Shown here piece after piece: positions 7,220 to 15,000 of a stretch of 64,000 bases of DNA (positions are counted from its first letter, which is position 1; every line of letters starts with the position of its first letter). Source of the stretch: Paraburkholderia aspalathi (GTDB taxonomy: Bacteria; Pseudomonadota; Gammaproteobacteria; Burkholderiales; Burkholderiaceae); assembly GCF_900116445.1 (NCBI RefSeq), contig NZ_FPBH01000029.1, positions 1-64,000 on the forward strand, written 5' to 3'. The position numbers were made by a program, and so were the translations under genes. The notes beneath the pieces are model-generated. The model was not told the DNA's origin. It saw only the letters and a program-made list of their open reading frames with translations, and made no database searches.

Positions 7220-9891
7220 GGGCATCACTGCATCACGACATCACGCAACGACTGCTCGCCGACTACGGCTTCAAGCACGCCGGCGCGTGGTTGCAGCAAG
7301 GTCGATGCCCAGCGTGCGAGAAGAAGGAATTGCACGCCCACGCCGACGCACCGTGGGTGCTTAAGTGCGGGCGGCTAAACAACTGCGGCGCGCAGTTCCA
7401 CGTCAAAGACCTCTATCGCGATCTGTTTGAGAGCTGGTCGGATAGGTTCAAGCCAACACCGACCAATCCGAACGCGGCGGCCGACGCATATCTGCGCGAT
7501 GCACGCGCCTTCGATTTGGAGAGGATTCGCGGCTGGTACGCACAGGACAGCTACTGGAACGGCCAATTGAAGGCCGGTAGCGCGACCGTGCGTTTCCCAT
7601 TGCCAGCGGGCGGATACTGGGAGCGCATCATCGATCGCCCGGAACGGTTCGGCAAACGCAAAGCCAACTTCAACGGCTCGTATGGCGGCACATGGTGGGA
7701 AGCCCCCGGCGCGGACCTGACCCGGTCGGACGAGGTCTGGATCGTTGAAGGGATTTTCGACGCCATTGCGCTACTGCATCATGGCATCACCGCCGTTTCC
7801 GCGTTGAGCTGCACCAACTACCCTGCGAAGGCGCTAGAACTTCTCCGCGCGGCGGTCGTGTCAGGTAAGTGCCCGCGCCTGGTGTGGGCACTCGATGCCG
7901 ATAAGGCCGGACAATCAGCGACACGCAAATGGGTTGAGCGCGCACGCGCCGATGGCTGGACGGCAGTCGCCGCGCAGATTCCGCAACGCGGCCGGGACAA
8001 GCTGGACTGGAACGACATGCATCAGCGCAAGGCCCTCGCCCCAGCAGACATCAAGGAGTACCGCTATCACGGTGATCTGCTACTGGTTGACACGCCGACA
8101 GATAAGGCGCGTCTCATTTACAACCATGATGGCTACAACGCGTTTTCGTTCATCCACCACGGCCGGTTGTACTGGTTCAAGCTCGATCTCGAAAGGTACG
8201 CCAAGGCGCGCGAGCTGGTCGAGAAGACTGCGAAGTTCGAAAGCGAAGACGAACTGCGCGAACACGCGGTGCAACAGGCGAGCACGGTAACAACGCTTGC
8301 GAATTGCGTGCCGACCGCACTGTATTTTCAGGAAAAGAAAGTCACTGACGAGAGCTGGTACTACTTTCATATCGACGGGCCAGACAAGGGTGACGTCGTC
8401 AAGAACACCTTTACGGGTACTCAGCTGGCGTCGACCGCGGAGTTCAAAAAACGGCTTCTATCGATAGCACCCGGCGCCGTATTCACCGGCACAACGCAGC
8501 AGCTCGACCACCTCATGGTCCATCACTGGGGTATTGGCCTTAAACGCGTCAAGACGATCGACTTCATCGGCTATAGCAGTGAGCACGAGTGCTACGTGTT
8601 CCAGAACACAGCGATCAAAGGCGGTGAGGTTTACGCGCTGAATGACGAGGACTACTTTGACATTGGGCCGCTGAGTATCAAGAGCGTCAATCACTCGGTA
8701 TCACTGGCCCTCAATGCTGATACCGACAACTTTAGTACCGCCTGGCTCAATCCGCTGTGGAAGGCGTTCGGCGCCAAGGGCGTCGTCGCGCTCGCGTTCT
8801 GGCTCGGCACACTTTTCGCGGAGCAGATTCGCGCGAAGCACAAGAGCTACCCATTCTTCGAACTGATCGGCGAACCCGGTTCAGGCAAGACGACCATGCT
8901 CGAATTCCTGTGGAAGCTGGTCGGCCGCCTGGACTACGAGGGTTTCGATCCGTCCAAGTCGTCGCTGGCCGGCCGTGCGCGAAACATGTCGCAGGTCGGC
9001 AATCTGCCGGTCGTGCTGATTGAAGGCGATCGAGGCGATGACGGTAACAAGGCGAAAGGCTTTGATTGGGACGAGCTGAAGACCGCCTATAACGGTCGTA
9101 GCGTGCGCGCTCGCGGCACAAAGACGTCCGGTAACGAAACCGACGAGCCGCCGTTCCGTGGATCCATTGTCATTAGCCAGAACGCGAAGGTCGAGGCGAG
9201 TGAAGCCGTGATGCAACGGATCGTGCATGTGCGTATGGATCGGGCCACGCAAACTGCCGAAACACGCGCAGCGGCCGGACAACTTGAACAGTGGCCAATC
9301 GACCAGCTTTCCGGCTTCGCGATCACAGCGGCAAAAAATGAGGCACAGGTGCTCGAGCAGTTCTTCGAGCGGTTCACACAATATCGGGACGAGCTCGCCG
9401 CCAGGCCCGATATCAGGACCGGCCGGATCGCCATGATTCATGGACAGATGCGCGCCCTCGTTGACGCGCTGGAGCTGGTCATTCCTCTTACAGCGGAACA
9501 GCGCGAAGCAACGCACGCGGAACTGGGCAGCATGGCGCTCGAGCGACAGCGTTCGATCAGCACCGACCACCCGCTGGTTGAGGACTTCTGGGAGGCGTTC
9601 GACTATCTGGACGCCGGCGAAGCATCGCGACTCAATCACTCACACGATCCTGATCTGATCGCGATCAGTTTGCGGCACTTCGAACAGGTGGCCCAGGAGC
9701 ACAAGCTGCGCATCACGCCGCTCGTCGACCTAAAGCGTGTGCTCAAGACGAGCCGCGCACGGAAATACGTCGATCAGAAAGTTGTGCGCAGCGCGATCAA
9801 CGAGCGACGGAACCTGGAGAAGCATCTGGAACACCGGCCGGAAGCGGTGCGCTGCTGGATATTTGAAAAACCGAAGAACAGGACAGCTTGA
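7216..9891 (+). CDS. Phage DNA primase-helicase (Zn finger, Toprim, P-loop ATPase)
   Basis: An 891-aa replication protein of the kind that replaces gpA in some P2-related phages. Residues ~30-60 form a Zn-binding primase finger (CPAC ... CGRLNNCGAQFH). A Toprim domain follows with the acidic EGIFDA motif and the second motif LVWALDADKAG at ~180-230. The C-terminal half is a P-loop helicase with Walker A GEPGSGKTTM at ~552-561, a Walker B-like VVLIEGDRGDD, and a sensor-like SIVISQNAKVEASEA segment. It overlaps the upstream 104-aa gene by four bases and is followed by a small HTH gene one base later. It seems full length. Without late genes it could still drive replication of the remnant. Confidence 0.88.
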   Translation: MRASLHHDITQRLLADYGFKHAGAWLQQGRCPACEKKELHAHADAPWVLKCGRLNNCGAQFHVKDLYRDLFESWSDRFKPTPTNPNAAADAYLRDARAFDLERIRGWYAQDSYWNGQLKAGSATVRFPLPAGGYWERIIDRPERFGKRKANFNGSYGGTWWEAPGADLTRSDEVWIVEGIFDAIALLHHGITAVSALSCTNYPAKALELLRAAVVSGKCPRLVWALDADKAGQSATRKWVERARADGWTAVAAQIPQRGRDKLDWNDMHQRKALAPADIKEYRYHGDLLLVDTPTDKARLIYNHDGYNAFSFIHHGRLYWFKLDLERYAKARELVEKTAKFESEDELREHAVQQASTVTTLANCVPTALYFQEKKVTDESWYYFHIDGPDKGDVVKNTFTGTQLASTAEFKKRLLSIAPGAVFTGTTQQLDHLMVHHWGIGLKRVKTIDFIGYSSEHECYVFQNTAIKGGEVYALNDEDYFDIGPLSIKSVNHSVSLALNADTDNFSTAWLNPLWKAFGAKGVVALAFWLGTLFAEQIRAKHKSYPFFELIGEPGSGKTTMLEFLWKLVGRLDYEGFDPSKSSLAGRARNMSQVGNLPVVLIEGDRGDDGNKAKGFDWDELKTAYNGRSVRARGTKTSGNETDEPPFRGSIVISQNAKVEASEAVMQRIVHVRMDRATQTAETRAAAGQLEQWPIDQLSGFAITAAKNEAQVLEQFFERFTQYRDELAARPDIRTGRIAMIHGQMRALVDALELVIPLTAEQREATHAELGSMALERQRSISTDHPLVEDFWEAFDYLDAGEASRLNHSHDPDLIAISLRHFEQVAQEHKLRITPLVDLKRVLKTSRARKYVDQKVVRSAINERRNLEKHLEHRPEAVRCWIFEKPKNRTA

Positions 9892-9892
9892 T

Positions 9893-10126
9893 ATGAAACT
9901 GCTAACCCGCGCCTACATCCTCGAAAAATTCGGTCCGCGGCTGACCATGGGTCAGCTCGCTACGCTGCTGGCCATGTCCGAGGGCACGATCCGCAACCAG
10001 GTGAGCGCCGAGACGTTCCCAATCCCGACGTACAAGGAAGGTGCCGCGCGCTATGCGGCCTATGACGCAGTGGCCGAGTACCTCGACGACATGTCGAGGA
10101 AGGCCCGTGAGAAAGCGTCGGCATGA
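9893..10126 (+). CDS. Small HTH DNA-binding protein, excisionase/AlpA-like
   Basis: The 77-aa protein starts at the ATG at 9893, one base after the primase stop; the longer upstream frame lies inside primase and is not used. Residues ~16-40 (RLTMGQLATLLAMSEGTIRN) fit a helix-turn-helix followed by a wing-like segment FPIPTYKEGAARYAAYD, the pattern of MerR-like excisionase and AlpA/PrtN-type proteins. Its place between primase and integrase suits an excisionase or late activator. Target and role are not shown by the sequence. Confidence 0.65.
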   Translation: MKLLTRAYILEKFGPRLTMGQLATLLAMSEGTIRNQVSAETFPIPTYKEGAARYAAYDAVAEYLDDMSRKAREKASA

Positions 10127-10145
10127 TGCAACAGCAAATTTATCT

Positions 10146-10188
10146 GTAGCTACGGATAATCGTTGCGCGCAACATTAAATGTAGCTAC
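10146..10188 (+). promoter_or_regulatory. Twin palindromic operator GTAGCTAC upstream of brnTA
   Basis: The perfect 8-base palindrome GTAGCTAC occurs at 10146-10153 and again at 10181-10188, both preceded by T, 35 bases apart (about 3.3 helical turns), ending ten bases before the BrnT start codon. BrnA antitoxins are known to bind their own promoter and repress it. These sites are the natural candidates for that autoregulation. The spacing would also suit a looped or cooperative complex. Confidence 0.55.
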
Positions 10189-10198
10189 AATTATTTGC

Positions 10199-10468
10199 AT
10201 GGACATCACCTACGACACTGCCAAAAACGAATCGAACACAGACAAGCACGGTGTGTGGCTCGGCATGGCAGCCACGCTGGACTGGTCGGATTTGATGACC
10301 TACGTCGATACGCGTCGCGACTACAAGGAAGTGCGTGAAGTGGGCTTCGGCGTCATCGGTAACCGCCTTTACTGCGTCGTGTTCACACAGCGCGGCAACG
10401 CGATGCACATCATCAGCATGCGAAAGGCGAACAAGCGCGAGGTGCAGAGCTATGTCGAACAAACCTAA
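10199..10468 (+). CDS. brnT: BrnT family ribonuclease toxin
   Basis: The 89-aa protein beginning MDITYDTAKNESNTDKHGVW matches BrnT toxins: the N-terminal Y-D-x-x-K-N-x-x-N-x-x-K-H-G signature, the DWSDLMTYVDTR segment, YCVVFTQRGN, and the C-terminal IISMRKANKREVQSY helix. BrnT is a RelE-fold endoribonuclease that arrests growth. The start at 10199 is preferred to an upstream ATG because the latter would span the promoter palindromes. It overlaps BrnA by 17 bases (toxin first), the standard order. It probably stabilises the prophage remnant or acts in stress or phage response. Confidence 0.9.
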   Translation: MDITYDTAKNESNTDKHGVWLGMAATLDWSDLMTYVDTRRDYKEVREVGFGVIGNRLYCVVFTQRGNAMHIISMRKANKREVQSYVEQT

Positions 10469-10736
10469 GATCATCATGCCGACAGACGAAGAAGACGCGG
10501 CAATCAACCGCGGCATCGCTGCCGATCCGGACACCTATGAGGTGCCGGCCGAAGACTTCAGAAAGATGAAGCGCCTGGGCGCCCGGGGTCGACCGCGCCT
10601 GGAGACGCCCAAAGTGCTACTGTCCGTTCGGTACGATGCCGACATCGTCGACACGTTCAAGGCGACGGGCGACGGCTGGCAGACGCGGATGAATGACGCG
10701 CTGCGCGACTGGCTCAAAGATCACCAGCCCGCCTGA
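10452..10736 (+). CDS. brnA: BrnA family antitoxin
   Basis: The 94-aa protein starts at 10452 within the end of brnT. It has the BrnA layout: an acidic N-terminus (PTDEEDAAINRGIAADPDTY), the central GRPRLETPKVLLSVRYDADIV block and a C-terminal ribbon-helix-helix-like DNA-binding domain (VLLSVRYDADIVDTFKATG ... WQTRMNDALRDWLKDH). BrnA neutralises BrnT and, alone or with it, represses the promoter; candidate operators lie at 10146-10188. No further gene follows before the convergent integrase. Confidence 0.88.
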   Translation: MSNKPKIIMPTDEEDAAINRGIAADPDTYEVPAEDFRKMKRLGARGRPRLETPKVLLSVRYDADIVDTFKATGDGWQTRMNDALRDWLKDHQPA

Positions 10737-10760
10737 GTTGGTCGACATCAGGCGGCCAAC

Positions 10761-11858
10761 TCAGGCCGCCTTGACCAGTTTCAGCCTCCCCTTCTTTGCC
10801 ACCTGCGCCGGGTCCAGATTGGTGTACCGCTTCAGGTTGCGCCAGTCCTTATGCCCTGTCACGGCGGCCACCTCTGGAATCTGCCACCCAGCTTCGAACA
10901 GCGCGCTGGTGGCTTCATGCCGCAGATCATGCAGGTGCAGATCCACGATTCCCTTTTCGTCGCAGGCCTGCTTGAAGTACTTGCTGGCCGTGCCTTTGTC
11001 AAAACGGAAAATGTAGTCGTTCCTGTGGGGCGGCGTCGTTGGATCTGCCTTGCGCTTTTCAACATATTCCGGCGGCACGGGATAGCGCGGTTGCCGCATG
11101 ATGACTTCGAACGCGTCGCCAATCAGCGGGATCCACTCGTTGTTGCCGACCTTTTGCCGGGGATGCTTGCGATCGCGCACCAGCGCGAGGTGATTCTCGG
11201 CGTCGATATCATCCCAGCGCAGGCTGAACAGTTCACCACGGCGAAACGCACACTGCATGGCGACGCGCAACAGATCCGGCATCGCCTGTTGACGCTCCGG
11301 ATGCTCGGCGAACCACGCAAAGATTTTCTCGATTTCTTCGGGTGTTGGTCTGCGCTCACGCTTGCCGCCGGCTTCGATCAGACGCAGATGGTGGAGCGTG
11401 GGGCGAGCCGTACCGATCGCATCGGGTAGCGTCAACTCGAGCAATGACCCCATGTGGCGCAGGACGGTGCCGAGCTTCGAGATATCCATGTCGACGGTAT
11501 AGCCACCGGCGCCGGCTTTCCTACGATCCTGCGCGAACTTGACGGTACGTTGTGTCGTGAGTTTCGCTGCAAAGTCACTTTCGAACGCATCTTCCAGCCG
11601 CTTCAGGATGTAGTCCTCGTTTGACTTTTCCTTGACCGGCCGGCCGGATTCGGCGCGCGCTTCGCGGTATTTCCTGACGAGCTCGCCGACCTTGACGGTG
11701 GCCGAATCGACCGCATTCTGGCCGTTGTCGATCTCGACTTCCTTGGCCCGTGCCCAGGCCTCGGCAGCACCTTTCGTCTTGAACGTTTTTGCTATACTCT
11801 GCCCTCGCTTGCGGACCTGGGCACGCCAGCGACTGCCGACTGGCAGGATTGAAGCCAT
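10761..11858 (-). CDS. int: Phage tyrosine recombinase (integrase)
   Basis: This 365-aa site-specific recombinase integrates and excises the prophage. The N-terminal arm-binding region (GSRWRAQVRKRGQSIAKTF) resembles the short beta domain of P2/P22-type integrases, followed by a core-binding helical domain (~60-165). Catalytic residues are visible: the first Arg in CAFRRGELFSLRW, HDLRHE (His-Leu-Arg), TGHKDWRNLKRYTN with the His and nucleophilic Tyr near residue ~340. It reads leftwards with its start 217 bases from tRNA-Arg. The upstream region carries a cluster of TGTAGCA sites. It ends 24 bases from brnA, convergent. Confidence 0.93.
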   Translation of the reverse strand: MASILPVGSRWRAQVRKRGQSIAKTFKTKGAAEAWARAKEVEIDNGQNAVDSATVKVGELVRKYREARAESGRPVKEKSNEDYILKRLEDAFESDFAAKLTTQRTVKFAQDRRKAGAGGYTVDMDISKLGTVLRHMGSLLELTLPDAIGTARPTLHHLRLIEAGGKRERRPTPEEIEKIFAWFAEHPERQQAMPDLLRVAMQCAFRRGELFSLRWDDIDAENHLALVRDRKHPRQKVGNNEWIPLIGDAFEVIMRQPRYPVPPEYVEKRKADPTTPPHRNDYIFRFDKGTASKYFKQACDEKGIVDLHLHDLRHEATSALFEAGWQIPEVAAVTGHKDWRNLKRYTNLDPAQVAKKGRLKLVKAA

Positions 11859-11878
11859 GATTTACCCCGTTCAGAAAC

Positions 11879-11951
11879 TGTAGCAGTGCCAGATCACTTT
11901 CGACTGCTACAGGGTCGATTTGTAGCAAAAGTGTAGCAGCGACTGCTATAA
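11879..11951. promoter_or_regulatory. Cluster of TGTAGCAG sites, candidate integrase arm sites
   Basis: Within 73 bases upstream of int the motif TGTAGCA(G) occurs in both orientations: 11879-11886 forward, 11904-11911 inverted, 11921-11927 forward (followed by AAA), 11932-11939 forward, and 11944-11951 inverted with one mismatch. Multiple short sites flanking an integration core are typical of arm-type sites bound by the integrase N-terminus. They could instead be sites for a repressor or excisionase controlling int. Confidence 0.55.
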
Positions 11952-12074
11952 ACTGGGGTTCACAGGCTGTCACGGCGCTTCATTTAGGAAGAAGCAGAAA
12001 GGCCGGAAACGCCCACGGGACAAGGCTGAAGCCGACAGAAGCAAGGCCCCGGTCGTCCCATTGAAAACATCTAT

Positions 12075-12149
12075 CTCCCCGTAGTTCAATGGATAGAACA
12101 AGTGCCTCCTAAGCGCTAGATACAGGTTCGATTCCTGTCGGGGGGACCA
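12075..12149 (+). tRNA. tRNA-Arg (anticodon CCT)
   Basis: A full cloverleaf can be drawn. The acceptor is CTCCCCG with CGGGGGG (one G-U). The D arm is GTTC/GAAC. The anticodon stem is AGTGC/GCGCT with loop CTCCTAA, giving anticodon CCT. A four-base variable region follows, then the T arm ACAGG/CCTGT with TTCGATT loop, discriminator A and encoded CCA ending at 12149. It reads codon AGG. The integrase lies on its 5' side, not the 3' side normally used as attB. The antisense of this tRNA gives a familiar spurious peptide. Confidence 0.95.
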
Positions 12150-12171
12150 ATCAGCAACATCCAGACACATC

Positions 12172-12209
12172 AAAAAGCCCCGCCCGGCATTGCCCGGCGG
12201 GGCTTTTTT
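12172..12209 (+). terminator. Rho-independent terminator of tRNA-Arg
   Basis: A strong G+C-rich hairpin (AAGCCCCGCC paired with GGCGGGGCTT) is followed by TTTTTT, 22 bases after the tRNA CCA end. The A-run on the other side makes it potentially bidirectional. Confidence 0.9.
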
Positions 12210-12382
12210 GCCTCCGTCATTACCCACGCGTCTGCCGAATACGGAACGGTTGAAGCCCAATTCTCCTCTGCCCTGCGTGCCAACCGTACCCGCCTGACCA
12301 CATCCGCGAAATCCACGCAGCCTATAAACCCACACCACCCACCAACACCTAAAGTATTCCCCGCGCCCGCCGAAAATCAGGC

Positions 12383-12592
12383 ATGGAAAACGACGACCGC
12401 CTCCGCCCTGGCCATCCTCTATATGAAGAAGCGATGGCTCTCGAATTGACCGTGCGCACGCTGCGTCACGCACGGGGCAAGAAGAATCCAGAAGACGTCC
12501 TCTATGCCTCACCCGAGTGGAACGTCGTCAGCGAGGAGTTTGTGCGTGACCTTTACCGAGCAATGGGTGGCAACCCGGCCGAACTGCCCTGA
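12383..12592 (+). CDS. Small conserved-looking hypothetical protein, 69 aa
   Basis: A 69-residue acidic protein opening MENDDRLRPGHPLYEEAMAL and ending REMGGNPAELP-like (AMGGNPAELP). It has a helical middle (LELTVRTLRHARGKKN) and no known domain that I can name. Composition and codon use look like host chromosome. The Shine-Dalgarno is weak. It converges on the glutathione transferase gene 58 bases away. No function is inferred. Confidence 0.55.
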   Translation: MENDDRLRPGHPLYEEAMALELTVRTLRHARGKKNPEDVLYASPEWNVVSEEFVRDLYRAMGGNPAELP

Positions 12593-12650
12593 CCGCCGCA
12601 ACGGGTCTCGCCACCACATCGCAGTCGCAGCACAAACCACCCTCACCCCA

Positions 12651-13358
12651 TCACGCAGGCCGCTTCGGAATATCCAATCCCCTGGCCACCGCCGGACGCG
12701 CAACAAACGCCGCCAGCACTCGCTTCACATTCGAAAACTCATCAATCCCGACCAGATCCCCGGCTTCATAGAACCCGACCAGATTACGCACCCAAGGGAA
12801 AGTCGCGATATCAGCGATCGAATACTGATCACCCAAAATCCAGTCACGCCCTTCAAGCCGCTGATCCAGCACCGCCAGCAACCGCTTCGCCTCACCGATA
12901 TAACGATCGCGCGGGCGTTTGTCTTCGTATTCCTTTCCAGCGAACTTGTGGAAGAAGCCCACCTGGCCAAACATCGGGCCGATGCCGCCCATCTGGAACA
13001 TCACCCACTGGATCGCCTCATAACGGCCAGCAGCATCCTTCGGAATCAATTGACCGGCCTTGTCCGCCAGGTAAATCAGAATCGCGCCGGATTCGAACAG
13101 CGGCAGCGGCTTGCCGTCCGGACCGTTCGGATCGATGATCGCCGGAATCTTGTTGTTCGGATTCAGCGACAGAAACTCCGCCGACATCTGGTCGTTCGTA
13201 TCGAAGCGCACGAGGTGCGGCTCATAGGGCAATCCGGTCTCTTCGAGCATGATCGAAACCTTCACGCCATTGGGCGTCGGCAGCGAATACAGCTGAATCC
13301 GGTCCGGATGCTCGGCAGGCCATTTCTTCGTGATCGGGAAGGCGGAGAGATCGGTCAT
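12651..13358 (-). CDS. Glutathione S-transferase, YghU/YfcG-like (Nu class)
   Basis: A 235-aa two-domain GST. The thioredoxin-like N-terminal domain begins after an extension (FPITKKWPAEHPDRIQLYSL) and carries the TPNGVKVSIMLEE motif typical of YghU/YfcG Nu-class enzymes, in which Thr/Asn replaces the catalytic Tyr or Cys. The cis-Pro segment NPNNKIPAIIDPNG and the glutathione-binding FESGAILIYLADK follow. The helical C-terminal domain includes YSIADIATFPWVRN. Such enzymes bind two glutathiones and act as disulfide or organic-peroxide reductases in the cytosol. It is a single gene with its own upstream region. Confidence 0.9.
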   Translation of the reverse strand: MTDLSAFPITKKWPAEHPDRIQLYSLPTPNGVKVSIMLEETGLPYEPHLVRFDTNDQMSAEFLSLNPNNKIPAIIDPNGPDGKPLPLFESGAILIYLADKAGQLIPKDAAGRYEAIQWVMFQMGGIGPMFGQVGFFHKFAGKEYEDKRPRDRYIGEAKRLLAVLDQRLEGRDWILGDQYSIADIATFPWVRNLVGFYEAGDLVGIDEFSNVKRVLAAFVARPAVARGLDIPKRPA

Positions 13359-13586
13359 GGATGGTGTAACCCTTATGCGAAAGCTGCGGCTAAAAATGGG
13401 AATCGGGAATCAGCGACCGGCCGAAAGACCGAGAACAGAGACCCGAACACGCGACCGCCAAATATAAACCGACTCGGCAGAACGCGTGCGTGAGCGCCGC
13501 AGTGCGGGTCGCCTCGAATCACACCAACGCGAACATTGCCACGCGACGCGTTTCCCCACCGCCTAGCCGCACAAAGGCACTCAGGT

Positions 13587-13808
13587 TCACCACAAATCCT
13601 TGGTAGCCGTACCGGCGCGCAGGTTATACCCTTCGCGCCACAAAGCCGCGCCGATTGTCAGCAACAGCGTCTTCTGCTCGCCATCGTGTTGGTCCCACGT
13701 CGCCGCCAGCCACGTGGCGAAACTCGCACAGAGGGTTTCGAGGTCGACGGGCGTCTTGCCCTCGAGGTACTGCCGCTCGAACATCGAAAGCACTTTTTCG
13801 GGTGTCAT
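13587..13808 (-). CDS. Hypothetical protein, 73 aa
   Basis: This small protein starts MTPEKVLSMFERQYLEGKTP and contains a helical SFATWLAATWDQHDGEQKTLLL segment. A perfect AGGAGG lies five bases before the ATG, which argues that it is really translated. No family recognised. It lies alone between the glutathione transferase and csbD, with ~220-base gaps on either side. Confidence 0.65.
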   Translation of the reverse strand: MTPEKVLSMFERQYLEGKTPVDLETLCASFATWLAATWDQHDGEQKTLLLTIGAALWREGYNLRAGTATKDLW

Positions 13809-13983
13809 AGGCGCCTCCTACGTGTTGGATGCGCCAAGTCTAAAGGCGGCGCACAGCGTGCGGAACGTCCACGGCGCCGAACCCGGGTTACTCCCAGGCC
13901 AAAACGGCGCCGTACCCCGCGTCTGACGGAAAAGCACTAACACCCAACAGCCAGAGCCCGGCACCCAAGCCCCGTAAAAACAG

Positions 13984-14002
13984 AAAAAGGCGCCGAAGCG
14001 CC
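13984..14002 (-). terminator. Terminator of the csbD-like gene
   Basis: On the minus strand the stem GGCGC-TTCG-GCGCC, closed by a stable TTCG tetraloop, is followed by a T-run. It begins about 30 bases past the stop of the CsbD gene. Confidence 0.8.
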
Positions 14003-14032
14003 TTTCCCCGTCAAACAACACCGCGAACCAAA

Positions 14033-14224
14033 TTACGGCGCGTTGCGCTTTGCATTGTCCTTGGCGTCTTCCTTAGCGTCGCCATAGGCCTTCTGCACCT
14101 TGCCGGCGCCTTGTTGAAGGTCGCCCTTAAGTTCCTTACCGGGGTTGTTGGTGGCCTTGCCGACGGCTTCGTTGACCTTGCCCTTGATCTGCTCACCCAC
14201 ACCCTTTACCTGGTCCTTGTTCAT
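14033..14224 (-). CDS. CsbD family stress-response protein
   Basis: The 63-aa protein from the ATG at 14224 (MNKDQVKGVGEQIKGKVNEA) is a standard CsbD-like protein: very hydrophilic, Lys/Gly/Asp-rich, with the repeating VKGVGEQIKGKVNEAVGKAT and GKELKGDLQQGAGKVQKAYG units. A longer in-frame start exists but its extension is not CsbD-like. The family is induced under general, osmotic or phosphate stress; its molecular role is unknown. A terminator with TTCG loop follows. Confidence 0.9.
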   Translation of the reverse strand: MNKDQVKGVGEQIKGKVNEAVGKATNNPGKELKGDLQQGAGKVQKAYGDAKEDAKDNAKRNAP

Positions 14225-14400
14225 GTTTGGCTCCGATATCTGGAATGCCGGCGCGTCATTACGCCAGTATCCCGATTCAGCAACGGGTGTGCCCACGCCG
14301 CCCGCCGGCCGTTTTGCCCAACGAACCGAACCGCGAAAAATATTTCAAAAAAGCCCTAAAGTCCCGCCCCGGCCTGCCGTAAAGGTGCCATGGAGGGGCT

Positions 14401-14715
14401 ATGGAACGCACACTCATTATGCTGACGGGGTCATCCCAGGCGGCGCTAGTCGACCAGGATATCGCGCATATTGGGCGCGTGATGCGACCGTCTTTACAAG
14501 GCGATCTGGCTGGACCGATTCTGCCGGTTACCTACTGGCGCAAGCGCCTGTACCAATTGCTCGACACCGGCAATCTGTCCCACGCGCAACTGTGCGCGGT
14601 CGACAGCCTCCTGCTGCAGTTGGACCAGTTCGAAGCCGAACCCCCGCCAGTATGGACAGGACCGACCGCCGCCCCGTTCCAGCCGGTACACGTCGCCGCC
14701 AGCCGTCATCTCTGA
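14401..14715 (+). CDS. Hypothetical protein, 104 aa
   Basis: A 104-residue protein beginning MERTLIMLTGSSQAALVDQD, with a helical middle (TYWRKRLYQLLDTGNLSHAQ) and a Pro-rich end. A GGAGGGG ribosome-binding site sits directly upstream of the ATG. It resembles uncharacterised Burkholderia small proteins in style, but I cannot name a domain. Monocistronic. Confidence 0.65.
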   Translation: MERTLIMLTGSSQAALVDQDIAHIGRVMRPSLQGDLAGPILPVTYWRKRLYQLLDTGNLSHAQLCAVDSLLLQLDQFEAEPPPVWTGPTAAPFQPVHVAASRHL

Positions 14716-14790
14716 TCTGACGCGCCGCACGCTCGATGGCCGGTCTTCCGCGCCGCTCAGCCCTACTCTCCCCAGCTAAAACCCAGCTAA

Positions 14791-14823
14791 AAAAAGGCCG
14801 CGAACCCTGTCGCGGCCTGAACA
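14791..14823 (-). terminator. Hairpin with T-run on the minus strand, no obvious source gene
   Basis: Stem GGCCGCGA (14796-14803) pairs with TCGCGGCC (14810-14817). The only T-run lies on the minus-strand side, so it would terminate leftward transcription, yet no minus-strand gene is visible between here and dcm. As a plus-strand hairpin after the 104-aa gene it lacks a U-tract. Confidence 0.5.
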
Positions 14824-15000
14824 CGTCGCAACGCGGGGATTTCGCGTCACGCTGTAAGCCTACACGTCCAACTGTGACATTCGCATTTAGGCAAAACGGT
14901 CTTCGTGCGACCGGAAATTTTCTGCTCACACTCCGTGAAAATAGGAAAAAGGGACGACCTTAGGTCATAATGTCCGCAAAAATTCCCAGCAAGGATATCC

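Larger units (their letters stand above)
81..12074. mobile_element. Decayed P2-like prophage (right part and cargo arm)
   Basis: Seen: P2-family portal and terminase genes lie on the minus strand, gpW-gpJ-gpI baseplate genes on the plus strand, then primase-helicase, BrnTA and a tyrosine integrase next to tRNA-Arg. Known: P2-like phages carry Q and P divergent from O onward, and W-J-I-H form a block. Missing are most of O, all of N, M, L, the lysis genes, V, most of W and everything after the first ~38 codons of H (tail sheath, tube, tape measure, activator). The element is therefore a defective remnant. The right limit is placed between the integrase and the tRNA. The left limit is not visible and may lie outside the window. 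No duplicated att core was found by eye. Confidence 0.85.

Noticed and set aside
11970..12512. Long minus-strand frame containing PRQESNLYLALRRHLFYPLN
   Set aside because: This is the antisense translation of tRNA-Arg, a well-known spurious peptide; no start signal or coding pattern.
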